Positions 27,838 through 36,779 of a DNA stretch of 64,000 nt are shown here, piece after piece. Source of the DNA: Acinetobacter baylyi DSM 14961 = CIP 107474 (GTDB lineage Bacteria > Pseudomonadota > Gammaproteobacteria > Pseudomonadales > Moraxellaceae). The stretch lies in the NCBI RefSeq assembly GCF_000368685.1, contig NZ_KB849626.1, positions 490,846-554,845 of the forward strand, written 5' to 3'. The notes under the pieces were generated by a model that did not search any database, was not told where the DNA came from, and saw nothing but the letters and a program-made list of their open reading frames with translations. The translations under genes were made by a program, and so were the position numbers. The first letter of the stretch is position 1, and each line of letters starts with the position of its first letter.

Positions 27838-30800
27838 ATGAATAAATATAACGTATTGGAATATAGTATTATTTTTTATGATCAGCGAAATAAAGAATTA
27901 GCAAATGTTAGATATAGTCTTGTATTTTTTCCTGTTTCAGGTGGAAAAGAAACATTTACTCATGTCACAAATGAGAAAGGACGAACAAAACCCATTCGAT
28001 TGAACCAAAATGGAAAACTACATATTTTTGTAGAGGGGCATGAAACAATATTTAGTCCAAGGAAAATAATTAAGCCTGTTTTGGCAGAAGATGACAGTGT
28101 GATTGAAATTAATGAGCCTAAGCTGGCTCAAAATTCAGCGTTTATTACCCAACAACAATATGAACTTCAGCAGAATAGTCTGCAAAATTTGAAGCAGCGT
28201 ACATCAGTAACTAAAAATAAAGCAGGAGGCTTCCTAAATTCCTCTAAAATAAAGCCTGCAATGATGTTAGATCTGAAGAAAAAACTAAAAGATAATCAGG
28301 CGATGTCTTATGAAATTTATAAGGAAAAAAATACCATTCTTACTAAGAAAACTAAGTACTTAAAGTTTAAAACTTATATAATGTATCGATTCGTTGATAG
28401 TAAGGGAAATGGAATACCGATTATTCACTATCAAATATTAGGGCAAGGTCAAGATAGGCCTATTATAAATTTGAAACCAGCTAAAGTGAATGAAAAAGGC
28501 TATACACAACTTGCAGAAACACATTTGAAAACGCAAGTGAAATATCAACTAGGCAATACACAAAAAGAAAGTGACTGGTTTGAGCCGATTACATGTATTG
28601 ATAAACAAACTGTTCACTCCATTATTTTTCCAATGACAACAGGTGTAACTAATCCTAATCCTGAGAATAAATTAAGTTTAAAAGGCGTAGAAAAACCACC
28701 TATTGTGATTAGTCCTCATACGAATGAGGTACTTGTTCTACCACCAAGTGTGTATGCAGAGTTTGATCGACAGACAAAGATTTTATCTGATGCCGTGAAG
28801 AAAGTGCATCAATCAAATGCTGAGCTGACTCGAGCAATCCAAGATAGAAGATTAGATGAAATTAAAGAACTTGAAAGCAGATTGAATATTAATCAAAAAA
28901 AAGCCATTGAAAAGCTTAATGGAGAATTCAAGCAATCAAGTGAGTTAAAAGAAGTATGGGTGGTAGAAAGTACTGGGAAGAAAAATCAAAGTGCTCCAAG
29001 TTATAATTTGAGAAGACGTTATCTTAAAGTTACGCAATACGAAGAGCTTAAGCGCCTGCGTCGAAATGATCAAACAACAGCAGATATTATTGATCCGAAT
29101 GCAACTCAATATACTCCTCAACGTCATGCACAGATTCAAAGTAGTTTTGAAAAGCTCAGTCAACAGTTATTGACTGCAAAAGGGAATGTAGGGAGTGAAG
29201 AAAAAGCTGTTTACAATATGATTGGCGGTTTAGGTGGTGAAATTGCAGAAGAATATAAAAATAGCAGAGATATTCATGTGGGCACCGAAGCGCAATGGAT
29301 GCGAATGGTAGCAGGATCGAGTGGTGAAGGTATGATTAGTGCCTCTTCTAAAGGCGTCACCATGAAGCTTGATGGAAACGCATCGACTAAATGGACATTA
29401 TTTGAAGGTGTAAAAGAGTGGCGAAAGTTTTATCCATGTGAATCTGGGTGGAAAATTGAACTTGAAAACTATGATTTGGGTACGATTCGTTTCTTGATTG
29501 GTGCTGAACTGGCTGGATTCAGTGGAGCCAATTTAGGAATTTCAGGTAATTTATCTGTCGATATTACACATAATGGGACTGTACAGATGCTCAGTGCAGT
29601 GATTCGTGATCCACAACGTTCAATCTCACAAATGATGGATCCCCAAAGAAGACCTAAGTTTGAACCTGCACGCGGTAACATGCAAATGATTAGTGCAAAT
29701 CAGGAAAATGCTAAAAATCAAGCTAATGCAGGAATTAAGGCATTTGCTGGGGTGCAAGTGCAGGGAAAGCTCAAGGGAGGTATAGAATGGTTTAAGCCCA
29801 ATAATGATAAAAGTGGTGAAGGTGAGTTCGTTACAATTGCTTCAGTTGCTGGTGGTGGTGGTGTTAGTTTGGGAGCGGGTGCTCAAGGTCAATTTCAAAT
29901 TGGTTATGACGAGCGTTCTGGTTGCTTTAAGATTTTGGTTGCAGCACATTTATGTTGGGGTATTGGTGCTAAAGGTATAGCAGAATTTACAGTAGGTGCA
30001 GAACATGTTTTAAATTATTTAGGTTTTATTAAATTACAGTTATTACAAGCAAACTTCAGAACACTTATTTATATTCAGGCTCAAACCTTTTCATTAATGT
30101 CTCAAGTTTTAGCTTATTGTATTGGTGAAAATCATCCATTAACACAAAATGTGAAAAACATGACAAATCAATTCAATGTTTGGATTGAAAGTCTAGATAT
30201 CGATCAAGGACGTTTAAAAACAGCCAATAATATTAATTCAGCCAAAGGTCGTGAGGAATTAATTTACGCGACGCCAGAGACAAAAGGTATTCTTTTATAT
30301 GCAGTAACACATTGGTCTAGTCGTACAGCCCCAATTTTTGATATCTATGTGTCATTTAGTGAGCGTGAAGTGCGGTTTTTTCCTGCACGTAAAACGGCGG
30401 TGATCAATATTCTAAAGACTTGTGTAACGACAGCAGAATGGCAAAATACCATTCAACATATTCACCCTCAAGGTGAAAAATTGAATGTTTCACAATTTGG
30501 AAAAGTTGAAGGGGATCTGATTCGCTTTTTAAATTACGGCAATAATAGTAAATATGCAGAAGATATTATTCGTTGTGTCAATAGTGGTATTGATTATGAA
30601 GGAGAAAACATTAATTCATGGCTCAAAGATTATTTAAAGTATCGTAAAGGTGCAAAAGCCGTCACCGGAACATCTTGGAATTATATGTTGGTTAGAAATC
30701 AGGATGATAAACAATTTAAACAGTTTGAGCTACAACAAGGGATGCCAGTTGGTTTTGAGGAGCGATCTTTGATAGCACAAAATTTAGAAATATTAGCACC

Positions 30801-30843
30801 ATTTGAGCAGGATGAGTTAAATCCAACCATGCATCAGGCATAA
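27838..30843 (+). CDS. Putative VgrG-associated type VI effector, function unknown
   Basis: 1001 residues, starting 6 bases after vgrG, AT-rich like the vgrG tail. No enzymatic family recognised. Visible parts: two Ig/transthyretin-like modules sharing 'NEKG.T' turns (about 8-70 and 180-260), a charged coiled coil (about 314-372), a central region (from about 480), then glycine-rich alternating beta segments (AGFSGANLGISGNL, FAGVQVQGKLKGG, VAGGGGVSLGAGAQGQ; about 555-690) and a hydrophobic stretch around 700-765. No signal peptide. Position after vgrG, adaptor-like N-terminus and the neighbouring lipoproteins make an antibacterial effector likely. The hydrophobic/glycine-rich part would suit membrane insertion, but that is inference. 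Confidence 0.7.
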   Translation: MNKYNVLEYSIIFYDQRNKELANVRYSLVFFPVSGGKETFTHVTNEKGRTKPIRLNQNGKLHIFVEGHETIFSPRKIIKPVLAEDDSVIEINEPKLAQNSAFITQQQYELQQNSLQNLKQRTSVTKNKAGGFLNSSKIKPAMMLDLKKKLKDNQAMSYEIYKEKNTILTKKTKYLKFKTYIMYRFVDSKGNGIPIIHYQILGQGQDRPIINLKPAKVNEKGYTQLAETHLKTQVKYQLGNTQKESDWFEPITCIDKQTVHSIIFPMTTGVTNPNPENKLSLKGVEKPPIVISPHTNEVLVLPPSVYAEFDRQTKILSDAVKKVHQSNAELTRAIQDRRLDEIKELESRLNINQKKAIEKLNGEFKQSSELKEVWVVESTGKKNQSAPSYNLRRRYLKVTQYEELKRLRRNDQTTADIIDPNATQYTPQRHAQIQSSFEKLSQQLLTAKGNVGSEEKAVYNMIGGLGGEIAEEYKNSRDIHVGTEAQWMRMVAGSSGEGMISASSKGVTMKLDGNASTKWTLFEGVKEWRKFYPCESGWKIELENYDLGTIRFLIGAELAGFSGANLGISGNLSVDITHNGTVQMLSAVIRDPQRSISQMMDPQRRPKFEPARGNMQMISANQENAKNQANAGIKAFAGVQVQGKLKGGIEWFKPNNDKSGEGEFVTIASVAGGGGVSLGAGAQGQFQIGYDERSGCFKILVAAHLCWGIGAKGIAEFTVGAEHVLNYLGFIKLQLLQANFRTLIYIQAQTFSLMSQVLAYCIGENHPLTQNVKNMTNQFNVWIESLDIDQGRLKTANNINSAKGREELIYATPETKGILLYAVTHWSSRTAPIFDIYVSFSEREVRFFPARKTAVINILKTCVTTAEWQNTIQHIHPQGEKLNVSQFGKVEGDLIRFLNYGNNSKYAEDIIRCVNSGIDYEGENINSWLKDYLKYRKGAKAVTGTSWNYMLVRNQDDKQFKQFELQQGMPVGFEERSLIAQNLEILAPFEQDELNPTMHQA

Positions 30844-30862
30844 CCTGATACATGGTTAATGA

Positions 30863-31846
30863 TTAAGGATTGGCTACACAACGTACTGAATTATTTAAGT
30901 TAAAATCAAAGTAATATTTCTGATTCTTAGACTCTTTGACTAATTCAGGATCTGCCATCGGATCCATTGCATGTCTACTAATAGTTTTGCCAGTAAATGT
31001 TTGCAATGGTTGTCCATCTGCTGGTGCAGAACTTCGTACTACTTTTAAAGTTCCCGTGTTTGGACCTTGAGGGTTTTTCTCTGGAGATTTACTGTAATAC
31101 TCAGGATCATACCAGTCCAGTATCCACTCATAATTATCTGTGATCATATCGTATAGACCCAATGGTGTTGGTGGAAATTTTTGTAATAAGGAAATACTTT
31201 TAGTTACTTTAAATGGTTTTTTAGATGCTTGTCTTTGTTCAAAGCTCCAAACATTACGGCCATTATCAATTTTTCCATTATCTGTTGGATATAGAATATA
31301 TTGTCCGCGGTTACGTGCCGCATATTCCCATTGTGCTTCTGTTGGTAAATCCATCTTTAAATTGAGTTGCGTACCAAGCCATTGGCAATAATTTCGAGCT
31401 TGTTGCCAGTTGATCCCTGCTGCAGAAGTTGGAATACGATATTTTTTTGTTACTTCGTTAAAATTGCCAATAGGTTTTTGTCCTGTGACATCAGTATATA
31501 CATCAAAATCGGCATAAGTGGCTTTGGTGGCACTTAAATAAAAATCATCCAAAGTGACCTTATGAAGAGGTTTGCTATCTCCATTACTGTCGTATGGGAG
31601 TTTATCAATACTATGTTCTGGACCAAAGTCACCCATCTTAAAACTTCCACCTTTCACAAAGATCAGATTTTTTTTTGTTTTCTCAAGCAATTGTTGTAAT
31701 TGCTTTTTTTGTTCAGAAGAAAGGTCTTGTTTTGTTACTGGTGTAGAAGTTTTTTGAGTAGCATCTGATTTGGCACATGCACTAAGCGAAAGGCTTGAAA
31801 TTAAAAAAATTACAAGATTTTGTTTCATCATCTTTTTATAAGTCAT
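30863..31846 (-). CDS. FGE-like lipoprotein, candidate immunity protein (copy 1)
   Basis: 327 residues. Lipoprotein signal (MKQNLVIFLISSLSLSAC) then the FGE-sulfatase/SUMF1-EgtB-PvdO fold: FVKGGSFKMGDFG, HKVTLDDFYLSATKATYADFDVYTD, W-Q-Q-ARNYCQWL, DLPTEAQWEYAARNRG and a terminal VRCVANP. Start may be ATG 31846, 31831 or 31828; no strong ribosome site decides. The usual 'RGGSW' core is replaced by VVRSSAPADG and the copper-binding cysteine pair is missing, so catalysis is unlikely. Convergent with the putative effector (19 bases apart) and about half identical to the next gene. An envelope immunity role is inference from context. Confidence 0.75.
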   Translation of the reverse strand: MTYKKMMKQNLVIFLISSLSLSACAKSDATQKTSTPVTKQDLSSEQKKQLQQLLEKTKKNLIFVKGGSFKMGDFGPEHSIDKLPYDSNGDSKPLHKVTLDDFYLSATKATYADFDVYTDVTGQKPIGNFNEVTKKYRIPTSAAGINWQQARNYCQWLGTQLNLKMDLPTEAQWEYAARNRGQYILYPTDNGKIDNGRNVWSFEQRQASKKPFKVTKSISLLQKFPPTPLGLYDMITDNYEWILDWYDPEYYSKSPEKNPQGPNTGTLKVVRSSAPADGQPLQTFTGKTISRHAMDPMADPELVKESKNQKYYFDFNLNNSVRCVANP

Positions 31847-31879
31847 AACGTTACGAATGTTGTATAAATTTTAAGTGAG
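31802..31879. repeat. 78-bp direct repeat, copy A
   Basis: Identical over 78 bases to 32924-33001. It covers the first codons of the lipoprotein gene (through the start of the signal peptide) plus the 5' leader and a conserved TATACA element on the minus strand, so the duplication copied promoter and start together. Confidence 0.9.
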
Positions 31880-31984
31880 ATATGAATTCTTGAAAAGAAA
31901 CTTAATGTTAAATGATTAGAGTTAGCTGTATTTATCAATGAATAAATTTAACAGCCTATAAAATGTCATTTAACTCCTTTTATT

Positions 31985-32968
31985 TTAGATAAATGGTTTA
32001 TGCGAGTTAGAGGCGCATCTTACAGCGGTTGCACTATTTGGGTTAATAGTATTGAAAGCATTGTCATCCTTATCAAATTTAGGATTAGGTTCCACACCAT
32101 ATCTATAAATTGTTGTTACACTACCGCCAATTTTTAGATCTAAAACACCAGCCTCCTGATAAGTGCTTCGAACCGATTTGAGTGTCCCTGTCGCTGGGCC
32201 TTGAGGGTTTTTCTCTGGTGAATGCTTATAATATTGAGGATCAAACCAATCCGACATCCATTCATAGCTATCAGTTGCTAAGTCATAAAAGCCTAAAGGT
32301 GTCGGAGGAAACCGACCAAGTGTCGGAACTTTTACTCCATGAATATCGGGCATAGATTTAGTAAATTCACGTCTTTGTTCATCACTCCAAACATTTCGTC
32401 CCGGCTCATATTCACCATTATCCGTTGGATAGATAACATATTGCCCACGGTTTCTGGCAGCATATTCCCATTGCGCTTCGGTTGGTAGGGTCATAGGTAT
32501 TCCAACTTGTTGGCCTAGCCATTGACAGTAATCGTGTGCTTGTTGCCAGCTCACACCTGCGGGTGCATTTGGTACGCGTAACTTTTTGGAAATTTCTTGC
32601 ATTGCAATTTTTTTCTGCCCAGTCGCTTCAGTATAAATATCAAACTCATCAAAGGTGGTTTTATACGCATTTAAACTAAAACTATCGAGGGTGACTTTAT
32701 GTAAAGGCATGGCTACATAAAGGCCAGTGATAGGTAATTTATCTTTACGTGTGACATGACCAAAATCACCCATCATAAAGCTTCCACCCTCAACAAAAAT
32801 CATATTTTTTTGGGTTTTCTCAACGAGCTTTTGAATTTTTTGTTGTAATTCGGCTGAAGGCTGAGCTGCTTTGGTGGATGTTTCTCTCGATTTTGCACAG
32901 GCATTTAAAGCAAGAGTTGAAAATAAAAAAATTACAAGATTTTGTTTCATCATCTTTTTATAAGTCAT
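31985..32968 (-). CDS. FGE-like lipoprotein, candidate immunity protein (copy 2)
   Basis: 327 residues, paralogue of copy 1, with the same signal-peptide start (MKQNLVIFLFSTLALNAC) and the same fold landmarks: FVEGGSFMMGDFG, HKVTLDSFSLNAYKTTFDEFDIYTE, HDYCQWLGQ, TLPTEAQWEYAARNRG, and VRCASNSHKP at the end. The RGGSW motif is again lost (SVRSTYQEAG) and only the lipobox Cys plus two others occur, so the formylglycine-forming chemistry is probably absent. The divergent middle and C-terminus versus copy 1 suggest each recognises a different partner. Confidence 0.75.
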   Translation of the reverse strand: MTYKKMMKQNLVIFLFSTLALNACAKSRETSTKAAQPSAELQQKIQKLVEKTQKNMIFVEGGSFMMGDFGHVTRKDKLPITGLYVAMPLHKVTLDSFSLNAYKTTFDEFDIYTEATGQKKIAMQEISKKLRVPNAPAGVSWQQAHDYCQWLGQQVGIPMTLPTEAQWEYAARNRGQYVIYPTDNGEYEPGRNVWSDEQRREFTKSMPDIHGVKVPTLGRFPPTPLGFYDLATDSYEWMSDWFDPQYYKHSPEKNPQGPATGTLKSVRSTYQEAGVLDLKIGGSVTTIYRYGVEPNPKFDKDDNAFNTINPNSATAVRCASNSHKPFI

Positions 32969-33001
32969 AACGTTACGAATGTTGTATAAATTTTAAGTGA
33001 G
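32924..33001. repeat. 78-bp direct repeat, copy B
   Basis: Second copy of the identical 78-base segment found at 31802-31879; outside it the upstream sequences drift quickly. Confidence 0.9.
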
Positions 33002-33168
33002 GTATAGTTGCTTGAAAAGAAGCTTTGTGTTAGCTAATGAGAGTTTGAAGTATTGCCATAAATAGTTTAAAAAGATTTTAACTATTTTTATATTAAACTC
33101 ATATTTAGCATGTAGCTAAAATAGTTGAAATATATGTTCTTAAACTCACTTCGATTATCACAATTCAC

Positions 33169-33255
33169 ATGGCATTTTTATCATTATCAGAAAAAATATT
33201 TGAAAGACCAGGTTCTGGTACTCCTAAAAAGCAGAATTTTTATAATAATTTTTAA
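33169..33255 (+). CDS. Short ORF of unknown nature
   Basis: 28-codon ORF (begins MAFLSLSEKIFERPGSG, then TPKKQNFYNNF) in a 377-base interval between copy 2 and the efflux operon. A second ORF in another frame (33273-33350, begins MSVMKYRKNLKGKDPYLEN) ends exactly at a plus-strand terminator. Together they may be remnants of one frameshifted gene or two tiny genes. No family recognised and no convincing ribosome site; the terminator is the best evidence that the plus strand is transcribed here. Confidence 0.25.
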   Translation: MAFLSLSEKIFERPGSGTPKKQNFYNNF

Positions 33256-33272
33256 CTGATGATCGTGTTCTG

Positions 33273-33350
33273 ATGAGTGTTATGAAATATCGAAAAAATC
33301 TCAAAGGAAAAGATCCTTATCTAGAAAATTATTTTGTTCAAGAAAAGTAA
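33273..33350 (+). CDS. Short ORF ending at a terminator
   Basis: 25 codons, Lys/Tyr-rich (KYRKNLKGKDPYLENYF), stop TAA overlapping the base of the following hairpin. See the ORF at 33169: the two frames differ, so a frameshifted relic is possible. Confidence 0.25.
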   Translation: MSVMKYRKNLKGKDPYLENYFVQEK

Positions 33351-33372
33351 GCCACCGTAGTGGCTTTTTTTA
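33349..33372 (+). terminator. Plus-strand terminator in the intergenic interval
   Basis: Stem AAGCCAC/GTGGCTT with CGTA loop and T-run on the plus strand only. No recognised plus-strand gene precedes it except the short ORFs. Confidence 0.8.
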
Positions 33373-33378
33373 TATCTT

Positions 33379-34773
33379 TTATTGAATTGGAGAGCCACCC
33401 AGTGCCTGCATGAGCGTAACATAGGCATTATATTGATTTTGCTTGGTATTGACCAAACTTAAGCGCGCAGTTCGTGTTGTTTGCTGCTGATCTAGTACAT
33501 TTTTGAGCGCAATTGCACCATTAAGATAACGCACATCGGTCAGGCGTTCTGCTTTCTCTGCCAGTTCGAGATTTCGTTGCTGAAATTGAACTTGCTGATT
33601 CAACTCGGTACGGGCAGAAAGTGCATTTTCAACATCGGCAAAAGCCTGATACAAGGTCTGACGATACTGAATAATGGCTTTTTCATAATCGAGTTGACTA
33701 ATGGCAATATTCTTCTTCATGTCATTATATTGCAAAAAAGGCAAACTCAAATTCGCACCAAGCGCCAACACTGGGTTTTTAATCAGCTCTGTGAGTGATG
33801 TACTGCTTGAACCTAAACTTCCCGTTAGACTGATCGATGGATAATAACTGGCCGTGGTGGCATCTTTGGTTGCCAAGGTTTCGCGTAAGCGTAACTCAGC
33901 TGCGCGTAAATCTGGACGTCGTGACAAAATGCTGGCCGGTAATCCCGCTTGAATTTGCGGTAAATTGACCTGAGGCAGGCGCTGTGGTTCTTGTATATTT
34001 AATTGCTGCACGGGAATGTGCAACAGTACGGCCAACGCTGTGCGGGTTTCTACCAAGCTTTGTTGGATCTGGCTTAAATTGGCTTTTTGGCTTTGAACTG
34101 ATTGTTCAGCTTGTGTTAAATCCAGCCCAGAAACAGCACCTGCTTGGTATTGAGTGTTCACCAAACTATACAGTTTTTCAGAGGTGGCCAAGCTTTGTTG
34201 TGCGGTACTTAAGCTTTCATTTAAGTAAGCCAGTTGCCAATAGAGCTTTGTGGTGGTACCAATCAGGGTTTGTGCAGTCGCCTGTAAATCTTGCGCTGTG
34301 GCCAATGCTTCCCATTTGGCTGCTTCGGTCTGACGCGCCAGTTTACCAAATAAATCCAGCTCATAACTCACCCCGGCATTGAGCGAGAGGCCATTTGAAC
34401 TTTTATCACCTGAGTTTACGTCAATATTCTGACTGGTCGAAACACTTGAATTAACGCGTGGGCCTTGCTGATCTGCAGCCAAGCCAGCTTTTAAGCGAGC
34501 TTGCTGAAGCGTAATGCCTGCAACAGCTAAATCCGTATTTTTGGCAATCACCTGATCGACCAGTTGATTAAGCTGTGCATCGCCAAACAATGTCCACCAG
34601 CGGTCAGCATAATTAGCATAATTTGATGTGGCCTGCGTCTTGTCGTATTGAAAGCTCGATGGCGTTTGTACAGTGGGTGCGTTGTATGGTGTTTTCACCA
34701 CTGCAGCACAGCCCACCAGCGTTGAGGAGGCTATAAGCATGGCACACAGCGTAGTAAGTTTAGATGATGACAT
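33379..34773 (-). CDS. NodT/RND-type outer-membrane efflux lipoprotein
   Basis: 464 residues. Lipoprotein signal ending LVGC, then two outer-membrane-efflux (TolC-like) repeats: 'WWTLFGDAQLNQLVDQVIAKNTDLAVA', GVSYELDLFGKLARQTEA, 'YQAGAVSGLDLTQAEQSVQSQ', and the second half with SILSRRPDLRAAELRL and 'YPSISLTGSLG'. It forms the trimeric outer-membrane duct for the MacA/MacB pump encoded upstream, 11 bases before it on the same strand. Confidence 0.93.
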   Translation of the reverse strand: MSSSKLTTLCAMLIASSTLVGCAAVVKTPYNAPTVQTPSSFQYDKTQATSNYANYADRWWTLFGDAQLNQLVDQVIAKNTDLAVAGITLQQARLKAGLAADQQGPRVNSSVSTSQNIDVNSGDKSSNGLSLNAGVSYELDLFGKLARQTEAAKWEALATAQDLQATAQTLIGTTTKLYWQLAYLNESLSTAQQSLATSEKLYSLVNTQYQAGAVSGLDLTQAEQSVQSQKANLSQIQQSLVETRTALAVLLHIPVQQLNIQEPQRLPQVNLPQIQAGLPASILSRRPDLRAAELRLRETLATKDATTASYYPSISLTGSLGSSSTSLTELIKNPVLALGANLSLPFLQYNDMKKNIAISQLDYEKAIIQYRQTLYQAFADVENALSARTELNQQVQFQQRNLELAEKAERLTDVRYLNGAIALKNVLDQQQTTRTARLSLVNTKQNQYNAYVTLMQALGGSPIQ

Positions 34774-34784
34774 GAGAGCTCCTC

Positions 34785-36779
34785 TTATTCTCTAGACAAA
34801 GCGGCAACAGGATCGAGCTGGGCAGCATTTCTGGCGGGCAAGAAGCCAAACACCACACCTATCAGGGTAGAGCAGACAAAAGCCGCAACAATCGACGTGG
34901 TTGAGTACGCCACTGCAAAATTCCCAGCAGCAACTTTGTTGATGAGTTGACCTAAACCTAAGGACAGTAATACGCCAAGTACACCACCAATTAAACATAC
35001 TAAAATGGCTTCAATTAAAAATTGCTGCAAAATATCGCTCTGGCGCGCCCCGACGGCCATACGTACCCCAATTTCTTGGGTTCGTTCAGTCACTGATACC
35101 AGCATAATATTCATGACCCCAATCCCACCCACGATTAAAGAAATGACTGCAATCGCGGAAACCAGCAAAGTCATCGTACTGGTAGTTTTTTCAATCGTCT
35201 GACGAATGCTGTCACTGTTCATGGTGAAAATGTCTTGCTGGCCATGCCGTAGAGTAAGCAAATTTACAATCGCATTCTCAGCAGCACTGGTTGAATATTG
35301 ATCATTGATCCGTACAATGATGTTTCGTACATTGGATTGACCTAACATGCGACTCATGACGGTGGTGTAAGGCATATAAACATTTAAACTGTCATCGGAA
35401 CCCATTGAGCTGGTTTGTGGTTCTACAATTCCAATAATTCGAGCGGGCACACTACCTAGCAATACAACTTGTCCAATAGGATTGCTACCATCGGTAAAAA
35501 ATTGCTTCTGTGTATTGGTATCAATCACGACATCCTGAGTAAGATCGCGTACACTGCGTTGGTCGAAACTCTGGCCATCTTTGAAAGTTAAACCTTTAAC
35601 ATCAAAATAATCATTGCTCACACCGTTAATAGTTGCCGTTGCCTCATTTTCTTTATAACGTATGGTTTTGGAGCTACTTACCATTGGCGAGACTGCCGTG
35701 ACGTAAGGCTGGCTTGACAAAGCATCTGCATCGCTCGGTACAAGGGTCTTGAAATTGGCTGTTTTTGAGTTATCACCAAAGCCACGGCCTTGAAATACGG
35801 TGATGGTATTTGTGCCCAGACTGCTGATATTTTCCAGAATCTGCTTCTGTGAACCGTTCCCCAGTGCCACGACGGTCACCACCGATGCAATCCCGATAAT
35901 AATCCCGAGCATCGTTAAAAATGTACGCATGCGATGAGCATTCATAGAGATCAAAGCCATTTGAAAGGCTTCGGATAAACGATCTAGCATTGAGCGAAAG
36001 GCTGATACACTTTTGCCCTTAGATTGCTTGTTGGCAATTGCTGGTGCTGCATCGGGATCCTTATTCAACTCTGAAGCATACTCAGGTATGTTTTCACGAT
36101 CTGCGATAATCTTGCCATCACTGATCTCAATAATGCGGGTGGCGTTTTTGGCCACTTGCATATCGTGCGTCACAATAATCACGGTATGACCCGCAGCATT
36201 CAGCTCACGCAAAATCCGCATCACCTCGACACCACTATGTGAGTCGAGTGCACCAGTAGGTTCATCGGCTAAAATGACATCGCCACCATTCATGAGTGCA
36301 CGGGCAATCGAGACACGTTGTTGCTGACCACCTGAAAGCTGACTTGGACGATTCTCAGTTTTGCTACCCAGCCCTAGTTCAGTCAACAGGGCGGTAGCTC
36401 GCTGTTTACGTTCTGCAGGAGTAACACCTGCATAAACGGCTGGAACTTCAACATTCCCTTCGGCGGACAAATCTCCGAGCAAATGATAACGCTGGAAAAT
36501 AAAACCAAAATATTCACGGCGAAGTTTAGCCAGATCATCGGGTTCAAGTTTTCCAGTTTCTTGACCACTTACTTTATAACTGCCACTCGTTGGTCGATCC
36601 AGACAGCCCAAAATATTCATGAGGGTCGATTTACTCGAACCAGACTGACCCACAATAGCGACTAATTCACCTTCATAAATCGTGAGATTAATATTCTTTA
36701 AAATTTGAACGGTACTATCGCCAGCAGGGAACTCTCGAACCAGATTATGGACTTCCAGTAATGCCTGTTTAGTCATCAT
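34785..36779 (-). CDS. macB: MacB-type ABC exporter (ATPase plus permease)
   Basis: 664 residues. The ABC domain (1-230) has the signature [16 protein letters not shown], Walker [14 protein letters not shown] and the MacB-type FIFQRYHLL. Four transmembrane helices (near 280 and 535-650) flank a large periplasmic domain. The Walker A reads GQSGSSKS (44-51): the glycine before the lysine is serine (codon 36633-36635). Works with MacA and the OMF to expel macrolides, peptides or haem-type substrates. Start overlaps the macA stop by one base (TAATG). Confidence 0.94.
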   Translation of the reverse strand: MMTKQALLEVHNLVREFPAGDSTVQILKNINLTIYEGELVAIVGQSGSSKSTLMNILGCLDRPTSGSYKVSGQETGKLEPDDLAKLRREYFGFIFQRYHLLGDLSAEGNVEVPAVYAGVTPAERKQRATALLTELGLGSKTENRPSQLSGGQQQRVSIARALMNGGDVILADEPTGALDSHSGVEVMRILRELNAAGHTVIIVTHDMQVAKNATRIIEISDGKIIADRENIPEYASELNKDPDAAPAIANKQSKGKSVSAFRSMLDRLSEAFQMALISMNAHRMRTFLTMLGIIIGIASVVTVVALGNGSQKQILENISSLGTNTITVFQGRGFGDNSKTANFKTLVPSDADALSSQPYVTAVSPMVSSSKTIRYKENEATATINGVSNDYFDVKGLTFKDGQSFDQRSVRDLTQDVVIDTNTQKQFFTDGSNPIGQVVLLGSVPARIIGIVEPQTSSMGSDDSLNVYMPYTTVMSRMLGQSNVRNIIVRINDQYSTSAAENAIVNLLTLRHGQQDIFTMNSDSIRQTIEKTTSTMTLLVSAIAVISLIVGGIGVMNIMLVSVTERTQEIGVRMAVGARQSDILQQFLIEAILVCLIGGVLGVLLSLGLGQLINKVAAGNFAVAYSTTSIVAAFVCSTLIGVVFGFLPARNAAQLDPVAALSRE

